Source: Sphingopyxis panaciterrae (GTDB taxonomy: Bacteria > Pseudomonadota > Alphaproteobacteria > Sphingomonadales > Sphingomonadaceae). Taken from it: a stretch of 64,000 bases of DNA. The notes beneath the pieces were generated by a model. The model had not been told where the DNA came from and ran no database searches. It worked only from the letters and a program-made list of their open reading frames with translations. Location of the stretch: contig NZ_JAASQN010000002.1 in assembly GCF_011762125.1 (NCBI RefSeq), forward strand, positions 62,001 to 126,000, in the 5' to 3' direction. The position numbers and the translations under genes are program-made. The stretch's first letter is position 1. Each line of letters begins with the position of its first letter. Positions 27,310-35,589 of the stretch are shown here, piece by piece.

Positions 27310-28434
27310 CTATTGAACGATGATTTCGGCATGGAGGGCACCTGCGGCCTTCATGGCCTGCAGGATGCTGATCGTGCGCCGTGTATCGACACGCGCGCGC
27401 GACAATCCCTCGACGAGCGCCGCTACGCTGCTGTCGGGAAAGCGCATCGCATGGTCGTTGCCGCCCTGGTCGACCTCCAGCTTGGTGTTGCTGACGATCA
27501 GGCTTTGCACGTCGGAGGCGAAGCCGCCGATGAACGATGGCTGCGATGCATAATTTTCGGTCGTCACCGCGACTTTGATATCGCCCTGCGACACGACGAC
27601 ACTCGATACACGCACGTCGCCCCCGGCAACGATGGTCCCGGTCCGTTCGTTGATCACGATACGCTGCGGCCGGTCGGGCGCGACCGCGAGAGCCTCGATC
27701 GAGGCGACGAACGCCGCGAGCCCGGCCCGGTTGCCGCCGAAATGGATGACGACCTCATCGGCGTTGCGGACGTTTGCTGTCCCCGATCCCATCGTCGCGT
27801 TGATCCGCGTCGCGATCCGCTCCGCGGTGGTGAAGCTGGGGTCGGTCAGCAGGAAGCTGATCTCGCCGCGGTCATTCAGCACCGACGCGTCAACCGCAGT
27901 TTCGACCGTCGCGCCGCCGGGCACCATTCCGGATGTGGGATAATTGCGTTGCTGCCGGTTGGCATTCGCCTCGAAATCAAAGCCGCCGACGGTGAGCGGT
28001 CCCTGCGCCAGCGCATAGGGGCGCTGGTCGGGGCCGAGCAGCGGCGTCATGAGCAAGGTTCCGCCGGCGAGCGAACGCGCATCGCCGATCGACGAGATAG
28101 TGACGTCGATCCGGTCGCCAGGATTGGCCGATGCGGGCAGCATCGCGGTCACGATCACCACCGCAACGTTGCGGCTGCTGATCTGCTCCTCGGTCACGAC
28201 GGTGCCGAGCCGCGCCAGCACGTTACGCAACGCCTGCCGCGTCACGTCACTGCGCCGCGTGTCCCCCGAACCGGCAAGACCGGTAACGAGGCCATAGCCG
28301 ATGAGCGCATTCTGGCGCCAGCCGCTGAAGCGCCCGAGCGCGGTGAGTTGCACCTCGCCCGGCGCAGCCATCGCGGTGGGCGCGTGCGAAAGCGCCATCA
28401 GCATCGCGGCAAGGAGGATCACGATCTTTCGCAT
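27310..28434 (-). CDS. flgI: P-ring protein FlgI
   Basis: The ATG at 28434 gives 374 residues with a signal peptide (MRKIVILLAAMLMALSHA). Family blocks include RQNALIGYGLVTGLAGSGD, VAVVIVTAMLPASANPGDRIDVTISSIGDARSLAGGTLLMTPL and the C-terminal VDTRRTISILQAMKAAGALHAEIIV. It builds the peptidoglycan-level ring around the rod. The start lies 1 base after the flgH stop. Confidence 0.95.
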   Translation of the reverse strand: MRKIVILLAAMLMALSHAPTAMAAPGEVQLTALGRFSGWRQNALIGYGLVTGLAGSGDTRRSDVTRQALRNVLARLGTVVTEEQISSRNVAVVIVTAMLPASANPGDRIDVTISSIGDARSLAGGTLLMTPLLGPDQRPYALAQGPLTVGGFDFEANANRQQRNYPTSGMVPGGATVETAVDASVLNDRGEISFLLTDPSFTTAERIATRINATMGSGTANVRNADEVVIHFGGNRAGLAAFVASIEALAVAPDRPQRIVINERTGTIVAGGDVRVSSVVVSQGDIKVAVTTENYASQPSFIGGFASDVQSLIVSNTKLEVDQGGNDHAMRFPDSSVAALVEGLSRARVDTRRTISILQAMKAAGALHAEIIVQ

Positions 28435-28435
28435 C

Positions 28436-29038
28436 TCAACCGATCCCGAGGAAGCCGAAGATGCGGTTGAGCAGGCCTGGTTTGGCGCTGCGGCTGACAA
28501 AGCCCTTGCCGTCGAAACTGATCTGGGCGTCGGCGATCCGCGAGGAGACCACGCTGTTGTCGCTCATGATGTCGACGGGGCGGATGCGGCCGCGGATCCG
28601 GATATTCCGATTCTCGCCGTTGATCAGCATATTATGCTGCCCTTCGATCATCATGTCGCCATTGGTGGCCATGCCGGTGACCTGCGCGGTGATCCGCGCG
28701 ACGAGCTGTTCGGACCGCGAGACTTCGCCGGTGCCAGTGAAGCCGCCCCCGAAGTCGAGGCTGCCATGTTCGTCGATCGATCCGGCGCTGAGCCCACCCT
28801 GAACCTGCGTTTTCTTGCTCGAGCGGTTCGTCACGCGGTTCGACGCGCTGGCGTTCTCGAAGATAACGATCGTGACGGCGTCGCCGACGCCGGCGGCCTT
28901 GATATCGGACGCGATCGCCGGAAATCCCCCGCCCTTGTAAAGATCCTCCGCCGCCCCCGGCATCGCCGCCAGCAACAGCGACATGGCCGCCAGCACCGCT
29001 CCCGATCGCCAGCGCCTTTCAGCTCGCATCGTCGCCAT
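28436..29038 (-). CDS. flgH: L-ring protein FlgH without lipobox
   Basis: The start at 29038 follows GGAGG by 6 bases and gives 200 residues. Recognisable FlgH blocks are GVGDAVTIVIFENASASNRVTNR, GSLDFGGGFTGTGEVSRSEQL and the C-terminal SRIADAQISFDGKGFVS. FlgH is normally an outer-membrane lipoprotein. Here the signal region (GAVLAAMSLLLAAMPGAAEDLYK) contains no cysteine, so export by signal peptidase I is predicted and lipid anchoring is lost. It overlaps flgA by 20 bases. Confidence 0.9.
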   Translation of the reverse strand: MATMRAERRWRSGAVLAAMSLLLAAMPGAAEDLYKGGGFPAIASDIKAAGVGDAVTIVIFENASASNRVTNRSSKKTQVQGGLSAGSIDEHGSLDFGGGFTGTGEVSRSEQLVARITAQVTGMATNGDMMIEGQHNMLINGENRNIRIRGRIRPVDIMSDNSVVSSRIADAQISFDGKGFVSRSAKPGLLNRIFGFLGIG

Positions 29039-29705
29039 TCCCTTCCTCCGCCGGTAGGGGCGCCGCGACGACGCGTCCGTCGGACAGCGCAACGAAAGCG
29101 TTGCGACCTGGACGCCCTGCCTGGACGAGGCGCGCCGAGCGCTCGACCGTCACCGGGCCGACACGCGTCCGAAGGGTCATTTCGCTTCCGCGCCGATGCG
29201 GTAGTTTAAGGGGCAGCAAGACCGGCCCGAGATAGGCTCCGGCAGGCAATGCCACGCGCGCCGCGGGCGCCCCGGCATCCTCGCTGTACGATAACAGCAC
29301 CCGACGCTTCATATGGTCGCACGGTACGACGCTGGCCTGCGCCCGATCGACGGGATCACCGACACCGATGGGTTGATTGAGCGCGAGACAAGGGGCGCGG
29401 CGGTTGCCGTTCACCGATCGCGCAAATTCGACGCGGACATCGTGCTGGGTTCGGGGAGCGATCCGAAACACCGGCAGTCGACGATGGAGCAATCGCTTCT
29501 GGTCGTCCAGCGTCAGGACGATGCTCCTTACGCCGTGGGGCGCCTTCAAAAGCCGGAAGTCGCCACCTGCGGCCGCCGGAATGTCGCCCGGCGCAGCGAG
29601 ATGCGCAAGCGTCAGATAGTCGCCGTCGACATGGAGAAGCGTGGCGCCGGCAGCCGGGGTTGCGGGGATAAGCGTTGCTGCCTGAAGCAGCAGGACAGAA
29701 AGCAT
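29019..29705 (-). CDS. flgA: P-ring assembly chaperone FlgA
   Basis: A 228-residue protein with an N-terminal signal peptide and a C-terminal SAF/ChapFlgA domain (LNQPIGVGDPVDRAQAS, RVALPAGAYLGPVLL, TLRTRVGPVTVERSARLVQAGRPGRNAFVALSDGRVVAAPL). FlgA assists periplasmic assembly of FlgI, whose gene is two places downstream. The start lies 5 bases after the flgG stop. Confidence 0.87.
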   Translation of the reverse strand: MLSVLLLQAATLIPATPAAGATLLHVDGDYLTLAHLAAPGDIPAAAGGDFRLLKAPHGVRSIVLTLDDQKRLLHRRLPVFRIAPRTQHDVRVEFARSVNGNRRAPCLALNQPIGVGDPVDRAQASVVPCDHMKRRVLLSYSEDAGAPAARVALPAGAYLGPVLLPLKLPHRRGSEMTLRTRVGPVTVERSARLVQAGRPGRNAFVALSDGRVVAAPLPAEEGNGDDAS

Positions 29706-29710
29706 CGCCG

Positions 29711-30484
29711 TTACCGCTTCAGGCTGTTCGTGATTCCGGCGAGTTGGTCGGCTGCCTGGACGATCTGCGCGCTCGCGGCGAACGCGCGCTGGACGGTGAG
29801 CAGGTCGACCATTTCCTCGGTCAGCTGCACATTCGAATTTTCGACGCGTTCCTGCGCGAACAGCCCCGCGCCATCCTCGCCCGGCCGCGCGTCGATCAAC
29901 CGCGCATCGTCGGCGGGCCGGTAAAGACCGCGGTCAAGGCGTTCGACATCGCCTTCGGTCGCGACGCGGACCAGCGCGATCTGTCCCAGTTCGGCGCCCT
30001 TGGTTTCGGGAAGGTCGGCCTTTACAACCCCTTCCGCCGTGATCGTCAAATTGGTCGCGTCGTCGGGAACCACAATGTTCGCCCGCAGCGCATGGCCGCT
30101 GTCGCTCGCGAGCATGCCGTCCTCAAGCAGCTTGAGCCGGCCGCCGCGCCACAACAGCAGTTGGCCGTCGGGGCCAAGCAGCTCGATGAATCCTGCGCCG
30201 TCGATCGCAAGGTCGAGACGGTTCCCGGTGGTGCGGATTTCGCCCTGCTGGAACAGCATCTCCTGCGGCGAAAAGCGCACTCCGCCTGCCGGGAGCATCT
30301 CCTGCGCGGCGAGCAGCGCGGTCTGGCTGACCGGCTGGATTTGCCGCCCCATCACTTCCGAAAAAGTCGTGTCGACGCGCTTGTACGTCGGCGTGTTCAC
30401 ATTAGCCACATTGTTGGCGATCGTATCGAGTGCGCGCTGCTGCGCGCGCAGCGCGACCGCGCCGATATCCATTGCCCCGTTCAT
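29711..30484 (-). CDS. flgG: Distal rod protein FlgG
   Basis: A 257-residue flagellar rod/hook family protein. The N-terminus has ALDTIANNVANVNTPTYKRVDTTFSEVM; RLDLAIDGAGFIEL follows, and the C-terminus ENSNVQLTEEMVDLLTVQRAFAASAQIVQAADQL is typical. FlgG and FlgF are similar; order (second after flgF) and the longer length favour FlgG. The start overlaps the flgF stop as ATGA; ATG at 30472 is an alternative. Confidence 0.88.
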   Translation of the reverse strand: MNGAMDIGAVALRAQQRALDTIANNVANVNTPTYKRVDTTFSEVMGRQIQPVSQTALLAAQEMLPAGGVRFSPQEMLFQQGEIRTTGNRLDLAIDGAGFIELLGPDGQLLLWRGGRLKLLEDGMLASDSGHALRANIVVPDDATNLTITAEGVVKADLPETKGAELGQIALVRVATEGDVERLDRGLYRPADDARLIDARPGEDGAGLFAQERVENSNVQLTEEMVDLLTVQRAFAASAQIVQAADQLAGITNSLKR

Positions 30485-31191
30485 CGTCCCGCCCTCGCAA
30501 AAGTCGTAATCGCCTGTCCGATAAGCTGGTCATAGGTCCGTACCAACTGCGCTGCCCCCTCGGCCTGCCGCGTGTTCGCCATGAGCGCGACCATTTCGTC
30601 GCTCAGCACCACGTTCGACGATTCGAGCATTCCCTGCCGGATTTCGAACGCGCCCTCGTCGATTTCGGCCGGTTCGCCCGCGAGGGGCAAGAGACCGCCC
30701 CCCGCCCGCCCCGACGCGCCGCCCGGCGCCGCATATACGCCGATCCGGCCGACCGCGGCCCCCTGGTCGAGCAGAGTGCCGTCGCTTAAAATTTCCACCG
30801 CATCGCTTTCGACCGCCGCGTCAACGCCACCGGCGAACTGCAACACAAGCCCCTCCGCATTCCGCAGCACCCCTTCGGGACCGCGCGAAAAGCGGCCCGA
30901 CCGGGTCAGGAAATATTGATCGCCCCGGCGAATCAGAAAATACCCATCGCCCGAAATCGCAATATCAAGTGAGTTTCCGGTGTTCTTCAACGTTCCTTGT
31001 GAAACATCGCTACCGAACATCTGAATCGGACCAAGTATAATTCCGCGATTCGCACTCGATTTTTCTACGAAATTGGAGATAATTCGCTTGAATCCGGGCG
31101 TAGATGTATTTGCTATATTATTCGATATAGTGCCGAGCCGCTTCTCGGTATTCGACAGAATAGAAGCCGCTGCGTCGATCAAGTTGCCCAA
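30481..31191 (-). CDS. flgF: Rod protein FlgF
   Basis: A 236-residue rod protein with the N-terminal KRLGTISNNIANTSTPGFKR motif, NSLDIAISGDGYFLIRRGDQYFLTRSGRF and the C-terminal SSNVVLSDEMVALMANTRQAEGAAQLVRTYDQL. It is the first gene of the 23-gene minus-strand operon. Its first ~55 codons use A/T-ending codons (ATA, AAT, ACA) much more than the rest of the operon. A CtrA-type site and a sigma-54-like element lie upstream. Confidence 0.88.
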   Translation of the reverse strand: MGNLIDAAASILSNTEKRLGTISNNIANTSTPGFKRIISNFVEKSSANRGIILGPIQMFGSDVSQGTLKNTGNSLDIAISGDGYFLIRRGDQYFLTRSGRFSRGPEGVLRNAEGLVLQFAGGVDAAVESDAVEILSDGTLLDQGAAVGRIGVYAAPGGASGRAGGGLLPLAGEPAEIDEGAFEIRQGMLESSNVVLSDEMVALMANTRQAEGAAQLVRTYDQLIGQAITTFARAGR

Positions 31192-31208
31192 AGTTCCGCC
31201 CCCAAAAC

Positions 31209-31216
31209 ATGGTTAA
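31209..31216 (+). promoter_or_regulatory. CtrA half-site upstream of flgF
   Basis: ATGGTTAA (complement TTAACCAT) lies 18 bases before the flgF start. The surrounding 13-mer AAACATGGTTAAC (31205-31217) is identical to that upstream of fliQ (10275-10287). Confidence 0.5.
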
Positions 31217-31354
31217 CAGATCGTCCGCCGACTTGCTCCCGTCAAGAGCGACAATGCGATATCGCGACGAACCGAGCGGTTAAGCGACAAGAACCGTATC
31301 CATTTCGGACTGACTGTGTCGACATTGTCGTAGATGGCCACCCCGATCGCAATC

Positions 31355-31369
31355 GCATCGCGGCGACCA
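31355..31369 (-). promoter_or_regulatory. Sigma-54-like promoter element upstream of flgF
   Basis: On the minus strand TGGTCGCCGCGATGC keeps GG-N10-GC spacing, about 165 bases before flgF. It shares TTTGGTCG with the fliQ upstream element. The rest of the 31192-31392 gap shows no gene. Confidence 0.3.
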
Positions 31370-31392
31370 AAATCTGCTCGAACATGAATACG

Positions 31393-31493
31393 GAATTACG
31401 ATGACAGTTTAGAATTACGTTGGAATTATGGGGTGGGGCAGCAGTTTTTCTCGGGCCTTAGCGACGGAATTTAGGGGTTAAGTAAACTGTCAC
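31393..31493. repeat. GTGACAG/GAATTACG repeat block, left flank of the Rhs remnant
   Basis: GAATTACG occurs at 31393 and 31412 and GAATTATG at 31423, with ATGACAGTTTA between the first two. The inverted partner TAAACTGTCAC lies at 31483-31493. A block with the same words in the opposite orientation lies at 34071-34138. It may be a REP-like doublet of the kind linked to REP-associated tyrosine transposases, but no transposase is present. Confidence 0.6.
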
Positions 31494-33775
31494 TGCAATC
31501 CTTTCGTCGCCATTCTTGTGATTGTCGGACGGTTGAGCGACGATGCTGCCCAAGGCATAGCCCGACCCGACGCCATAGTCATAGCCCGTCCGCGAGGTGA
31601 AGACGTCGCTGCCCTTCTTCGTCGAGCTATAGTCTTCGAGCAACTGGCTCTTCGCATCATACCAGGCGTCCCGGCTGTACACGACCGTCCTCTCCTATCG
31701 CGCAGCGGCTTAGCAAGATTGCCCGTCGCCGTACCCGCCGTCGATGCCGAGCCGATCGCCGCCGGCGTGCTCCCCGTGCCTTCAGCCGAATAATAGTTGG
31801 CGATATGGGCATAGATCCAGTCGCCACCCTCCTTCGTCGCCGTCTTTTCCGCCAGCACCAGCCCCCGCGCGTCATAGACGATGTCGTAGCGGTTGCAGAC
31901 CGTCGTCCCGCTCGCGTCCTTCTCGACCTGCCCGGTGATATTGCCCGCAATGTCGAAGCTGGTCGTCGCCCGCGTCACCCCGCCGATGACGACTGTGGTG
32001 ACGAGCCCGGCATTGTTGTAAATATAAATTTCCTGCGCTGCCGAACCCGTTTGCGCCGACTGGCGCTGATTCCCCTGATCATAGGTGAGATCGGTGCCGC
32101 TCGTCCCGCGAACGATCACCCCGCCGCTCAAGATGCCCTTGCTCGTGACAACCCGGTTCAGGCTGTCGTAGCGATACCATTGATCGACGCTGCTGGTCGT
32201 CGCCGAAAGCGTCCCGCCTGCCTGCATCGCCCGATAGACGGTGCCGATCTTGCGGACGTTGCCGGTCGCGTCATAATCCCAGCGCTTGTCGACATTGTCG
32301 GCGCCCGAAGCGGCAAGGTCGCGATAGCGGATCATGCGGCCCAATGCATCATAGGTCGCGATGCCATTGCTGCGCAGTTCGCTGCCCGACTCATAGATTG
32401 GCGGATATGGATTAGGCTCCTGCGGGTTGCTGTGATCCCAGCCGCCCGGCGTGAACTTGCCCCATTCGTGGAACAGGCGCTCGCTTATCTGGTTGCCCGC
32501 CGCATCATAGCTATAGGTGGTGGTATCGCGCTTAAAGGTCGTGTTGGTAGCAGCAATGCCGCTGACGATCGATGCGATTTGGCCGGTATTGAAGTAGGAA
32601 TAGGTCTTGCGGCGTTGCGCCGTGCCAAAGACATCCTGGCTGTTTTCGGTGATCAGGCGCCCGCTAATATCATAGATATAGTCGAAATCCTGCCCGCCGG
32701 CATCGATCCGATCAACGGTACGGCCGAAGGTGTCAGCCTTTTCAACGGTGGCGAAAATATAATCAGACGTCGACGTGCGATCGGCATTGGTGCTGGCGGT
32801 AGTGGCCCAGCCGCCGGTGATGACGCCCATGCCGGCCGCGGCGATCGTCGCGTCCCAGGCGTAGCTGGTCGTCGTCGTGTCGCCGCCGAAGCTGCGCGTC
32901 GCGGTGACGCGGCCCTGGACGTCGTAGTCGGTGGTTTCCTTGTCGCCGCTGCCGAGGTAATTATTCCAATGCTGCGTGCGCTGGCCGAGGCTGTCATAGC
33001 CGTAATAGTCGGTCAGCCCGCCCGCATGGTTGACCTGGACGACGCGGTCCAGCCGGTCGAACAGCTGCGTCGTCGTGCGGCCGACTTCGTCGATCAGGGT
33101 GCGTGCCATGCCGTGGATGTCATATTGGGTCCGCTTGACCCCGCCGTCGGCGTGGGTTTCGGCGGTGACCAGCGCGGCGCTGCCGTTATAGCCAGTGCCG
33201 GCGAGCAAGGCCAGTCGGGTGAGATTGCCCTTGTCGGCGAGTTTGCTCGCGCCGTTGCTGCTCGTCCCGCCCGCGGCATAGTCGCCATTGGCGTCGCACC
33301 AGGCGACCAGGCGGCCCGCCTTGTCGTAATAATAATCGGTCGCCGGCTTGATCCACTGCGTCGCGCCATTTTCATAGGTGACCTCTACCGTCGGCCCCTC
33401 CTTGCGGGTCAGCTTGCCGATATTGTTGTAGGCGTAGCTGGTCAGCCCGCCGCGGGCATCGCTTTCGGTCAGCACATCGCCGAACGCGTTGTAGCGGCGG
33501 CTGGTGGTCAGCCGCTGGCTGTCGCTCGTACCGGTGAGCTGGCGCCCTTCCTCGACGACAGCCGTCGCCAGACCACGCTTGTCGTAGACCGTGTAGGTCG
33601 CGTTCACCTTTGCACCATTGGTGGCGCTCGCTATCTCGGCGAACGCCTGGTCGAACGTCTTGTTCTTCAGGTCGTAACCCGCGCTGGTGATCGCCAGCGT
33701 CTGGTTGCCATTCTTGTCATAGCCGAAAAGCTTCCACACGCCGTCGCCGCCATTCGTCGCCGAGAGGCGGCTGGC
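31458..33775 (-). pseudogene. Truncated, frameshifted copy of the Rhs/YD-repeat core
   Basis: About 750 codons of YD-repeat sequence (for example LFGYDKNGNQTLAITSAGYD, YDIHGMARTLIDEVGRTT) match residues of roughly 2235-2910 of the large Rhs protein; DNA near 33600-33750 is almost identical to 41340-41455. The copy has no N-terminus: an in-frame TAA lies just upstream at about 33775. The frame shifts near 31690, so the last ~75 codons (SRDAWYDAKSQLLEDYSS ... GYALGSIVAQPSDN) are in another frame. The end runs into the flanking repeat. It carries no toxin tip. Confidence 0.85.
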
Positions 33776-34070
33776 TTACGTTGTCTAATTTGCCACCATC
33801 AATGACTTACGCAATCAGTTTGCCCCCCCTTCCGATAGCACGACAGTTTGGCGAGAGCCTCGCAAGTTTATCCCAAAGGTCACGCCACATACCCCTCGTT
33901 TTCGGCTCCTGATGGGGTCGCCTCGCGAAAGCCTGTCCTGAGCCTGTCGAAGGGCTGTGCCCCGGGCGCGTGACCAAGCACGCGGGAGCAAAGCGAGGAT
34001 GAAAGAGAGGCAGAGTGCAGCATCGCGAGGAGGCTAAAGCAGCGCGGTTTTGTAGGACAGCGGTTTTTGC
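33776..34070. other. Gene-free interval beside the Rhs remnant
   Basis: No credible gene is present. The interval holds a common sphingomonad repeat word at 33931-33954 and otherwise unrecognised sequence between the broken end of the Rhs copy and the right-flank repeat. Confidence 0.6.
33931..33954. repeat. Short dispersed repeat (CCTGTC...GTCGAAGGG type)
   Basis: GCCTGTCCTGAGCCTGTCG followed by AAGGG is a motif I know as highly repeated in intergenic regions of sphingomonads. Only this copy is evident in the window. Confidence 0.4.
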
Positions 34071-34138
34071 GGTGACAGCTTTTTAGGGGTTTTTGCACCT
34101 CTCGCCGTAATTCCCCGTAATTCCTGTCACCGTAATTC
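34071..34138. repeat. GTGACAG/GAATTACG repeat block, right flank of the Rhs remnant
   Basis: GGTGACAG at 34071-34078 is inverted as CTGTCACC at 34124-34131. CGTAATTC occurs at 34106, 34116 and 34131. Read on the minus strand this gives GAATTACG-GTGACAG-GAATTACG-GG-GAATTACG, the same word order as the left block read on the plus strand. The last copy runs into the stop codon of the adjacent immunity gene. Confidence 0.6.
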
Positions 34139-34781
34139 AGGCAGCTTGCTGAATATAGTCATACACTTGTTGGTAACGTCGCCGTGCGCCAAGTGCTCCG
34201 AGCCGCTTTTCCATCAAAGCCTGAGCATAATCTTTCCGATTGCAAACAAGAGCAGCTGCGACAACGCGCATCCGATGAGCACGGTCCGCCACCATGCGAC
34301 CATCGCCCCGTTCATCAGCGGCAACTATATCCTCGGGTGTCACATAGACATCTAAAAAAGGTATTGTCCAACGATCGATGAACATTTTGATGCCTTCAAT
34401 GATATCCGGCACCGAATCCGACTGATATACATACCAGCGCGCTTTTTCAGCCTTCTGGGAAGTGAACTCAATTGGTTGGTTTGACAACCCTTTCGTCACG
34501 CCTTCCAGCAGGCCGAGATTATCACCTATCATATCTTGTAGGACGCTATCGACCGCTGGCACCTCTACTTCCATTATCGGATAAACAGCTGCGGCAGCGC
34601 TGGGGTTGTCTTTGGGATGCACTTGGACGGTCACATCAATAATTTGCTTTGAGCCTTGCAGGTGCCGCTTATAGACAAGGCTTTTGGCATGGCGTGAAAA
34701 ACCATGCTCGATCATGTATGGGTCAAGCATCATTTCCATGCTCGCAATCAGGCAAGCCTTGATTTCGTCCTTCATGTTCAT
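34137..34781 (-). CDS. Probable immunity protein of displaced toxin cassette 1
   Basis: A 214-residue cytosolic protein. I do not recognise a named family with certainty; the N-terminal MMLDPYMIEHGFSRHAKSLVYKR followed by DVTVQVHPKDNP and VYPIMEVEVP resembles DUF4304-like immunity proteins. The start overlaps the stop of the REase-like toxin fragment as ATGA, the classic toxin-immunity arrangement. Base composition is visibly more AT-rich than the flagellar or Rhs core sequence, as is common for exchanged immunity genes. Confidence 0.7.
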   Translation of the reverse strand: MNMKDEIKACLIASMEMMLDPYMIEHGFSRHAKSLVYKRHLQGSKQIIDVTVQVHPKDNPSAAAAVYPIMEVEVPAVDSVLQDMIGDNLGLLEGVTKGLSNQPIEFTSQKAEKARWYVYQSDSVPDIIEGIKMFIDRWTIPFLDVYVTPEDIVAADERGDGRMVADRAHRMRVVAAALVCNRKDYAQALMEKRLGALGARRRYQQVYDYIQQAA

Positions 34782-35458
34782 TGCCCGGTCGCCTTTATCA
34801 ATATCGAGCGCTGCACTGTGATTCCCCTGCTTTGACCGACGCCAATCGCGACATTATTAGCTTTCGAATTCAATGTTGAATCAAAAATCCGCTGTGGTGC
34901 CGTCAGTGTAGAAGTTCCCGATTTGACCTCGAGACCACTTACCCGATCGCGAGGCGAGATTGCAATCCCGTCGTAATACCGCAATTGACCAGAAGCGTCA
35001 CGAACGGCAACATTACCGGTACGGACACTCCAACCAGGCTTCGCCGCGATAGCGTCCCATACACCGACTTCCGCGCCGCCGCCCGCGCGACCAGTTCCGA
35101 GAGGGCTTGCGAACTTGCCGTCTAAAGTGCGCCAGCCATTATTCCAGACGACCGTTGATCCGCTTTCTGCGGCCCCGACCACGCCCGGGACGCCGCGCAG
35201 GGCGACCTTGGCAGCGGCGCTGCCGCCGACCAGTCCCAACGCCAGTTCGCCGCTCGCCACGTTCCACTGCGTAGCGTCCATGGCGCGCAGGTTCGCCGCT
35301 GCTTGCTGGACCATATGACCACCACGGCTGTCCGGGATCAGCGCCGCATCGGTCAATGCCGCCGCACCGCCCATGACGCTGCCAACCACGCCGCCTGCGG
35401 TATCCAGCGGATTGGCGACGGCCCCGGGGAGCGCGCCCACCATGTCGAGCGCGCCCAA
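34778..35458 (-). CDS. Displaced Rhs C-terminal tip with PD-(D/E)XK-like toxin
   Basis: The first ~100 residues (LDMVGALPGAVANPLDTAGGV ...) are near identical to the pre-toxin part of the large Rhs protein. After VVGAAE the sequence changes to a new ~125-residue tip. The tip contains RYYDGIAISPRDRVSGLEVKSG, whose Asp and Glu-x-Lys fit a restriction-endonuclease-fold toxin. The open frame continues upstream to about 35516 with no good start; TTG at 35458 is a possible initiator. It is most likely a silent, recombinable cassette rather than an independent toxin. Its immunity gene follows with an ATGA overlap. Confidence 0.72.
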   Translation of the reverse strand: MGALDMVGALPGAVANPLDTAGGVVGSVMGGAAALTDAALIPDSRGGHMVQQAAANLRAMDATQWNVASGELALGLVGGSAAAKVALRGVPGVVGAAESGSTVVWNNGWRTLDGKFASPLGTGRAGGGAEVGVWDAIAAKPGWSVRTGNVAVRDASGQLRYYDGIAISPRDRVSGLEVKSGTSTLTAPQRIFDSTLNSKANNVAIGVGQSRGITVQRSILIKATGQ

Positions 35459-35499
35459 GGCGATGCCGGCGCCAAAGTCGATCGCGGCGATCGATGCCC
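35164..35499. repeat. 336-bp direct repeat, copy in cassette 1
   Basis: This block is nearly identical to 37225-37560 in the main Rhs gene (constant offset 2061 bases). It encodes the pre-toxin region up to VGAAE. Homology stops abruptly at both ends. Confidence 0.9.
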
Positions 35500-35589
35500 T
35501 GCCCCACCCAACCGGCCTGCGATAAAGTCAGTCGCGCCTTCTGCGGCAACAATGCTGTCCGGCAGACGCCATGCGCCCGCTAGGCATGT

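Noticed and set aside
33880-34098. A 72-codon minus-strand frame
   Set aside because: It translates a dispersed repeat (the FDRLRTGF type peptide) and has no ribosome binding site; a well-known kind of spurious call.
31393-34138. A complete transposon bracketed by inverted repeats
   Set aside because: No transposase gene or target-site duplication is visible; kept only as a repeat observation.
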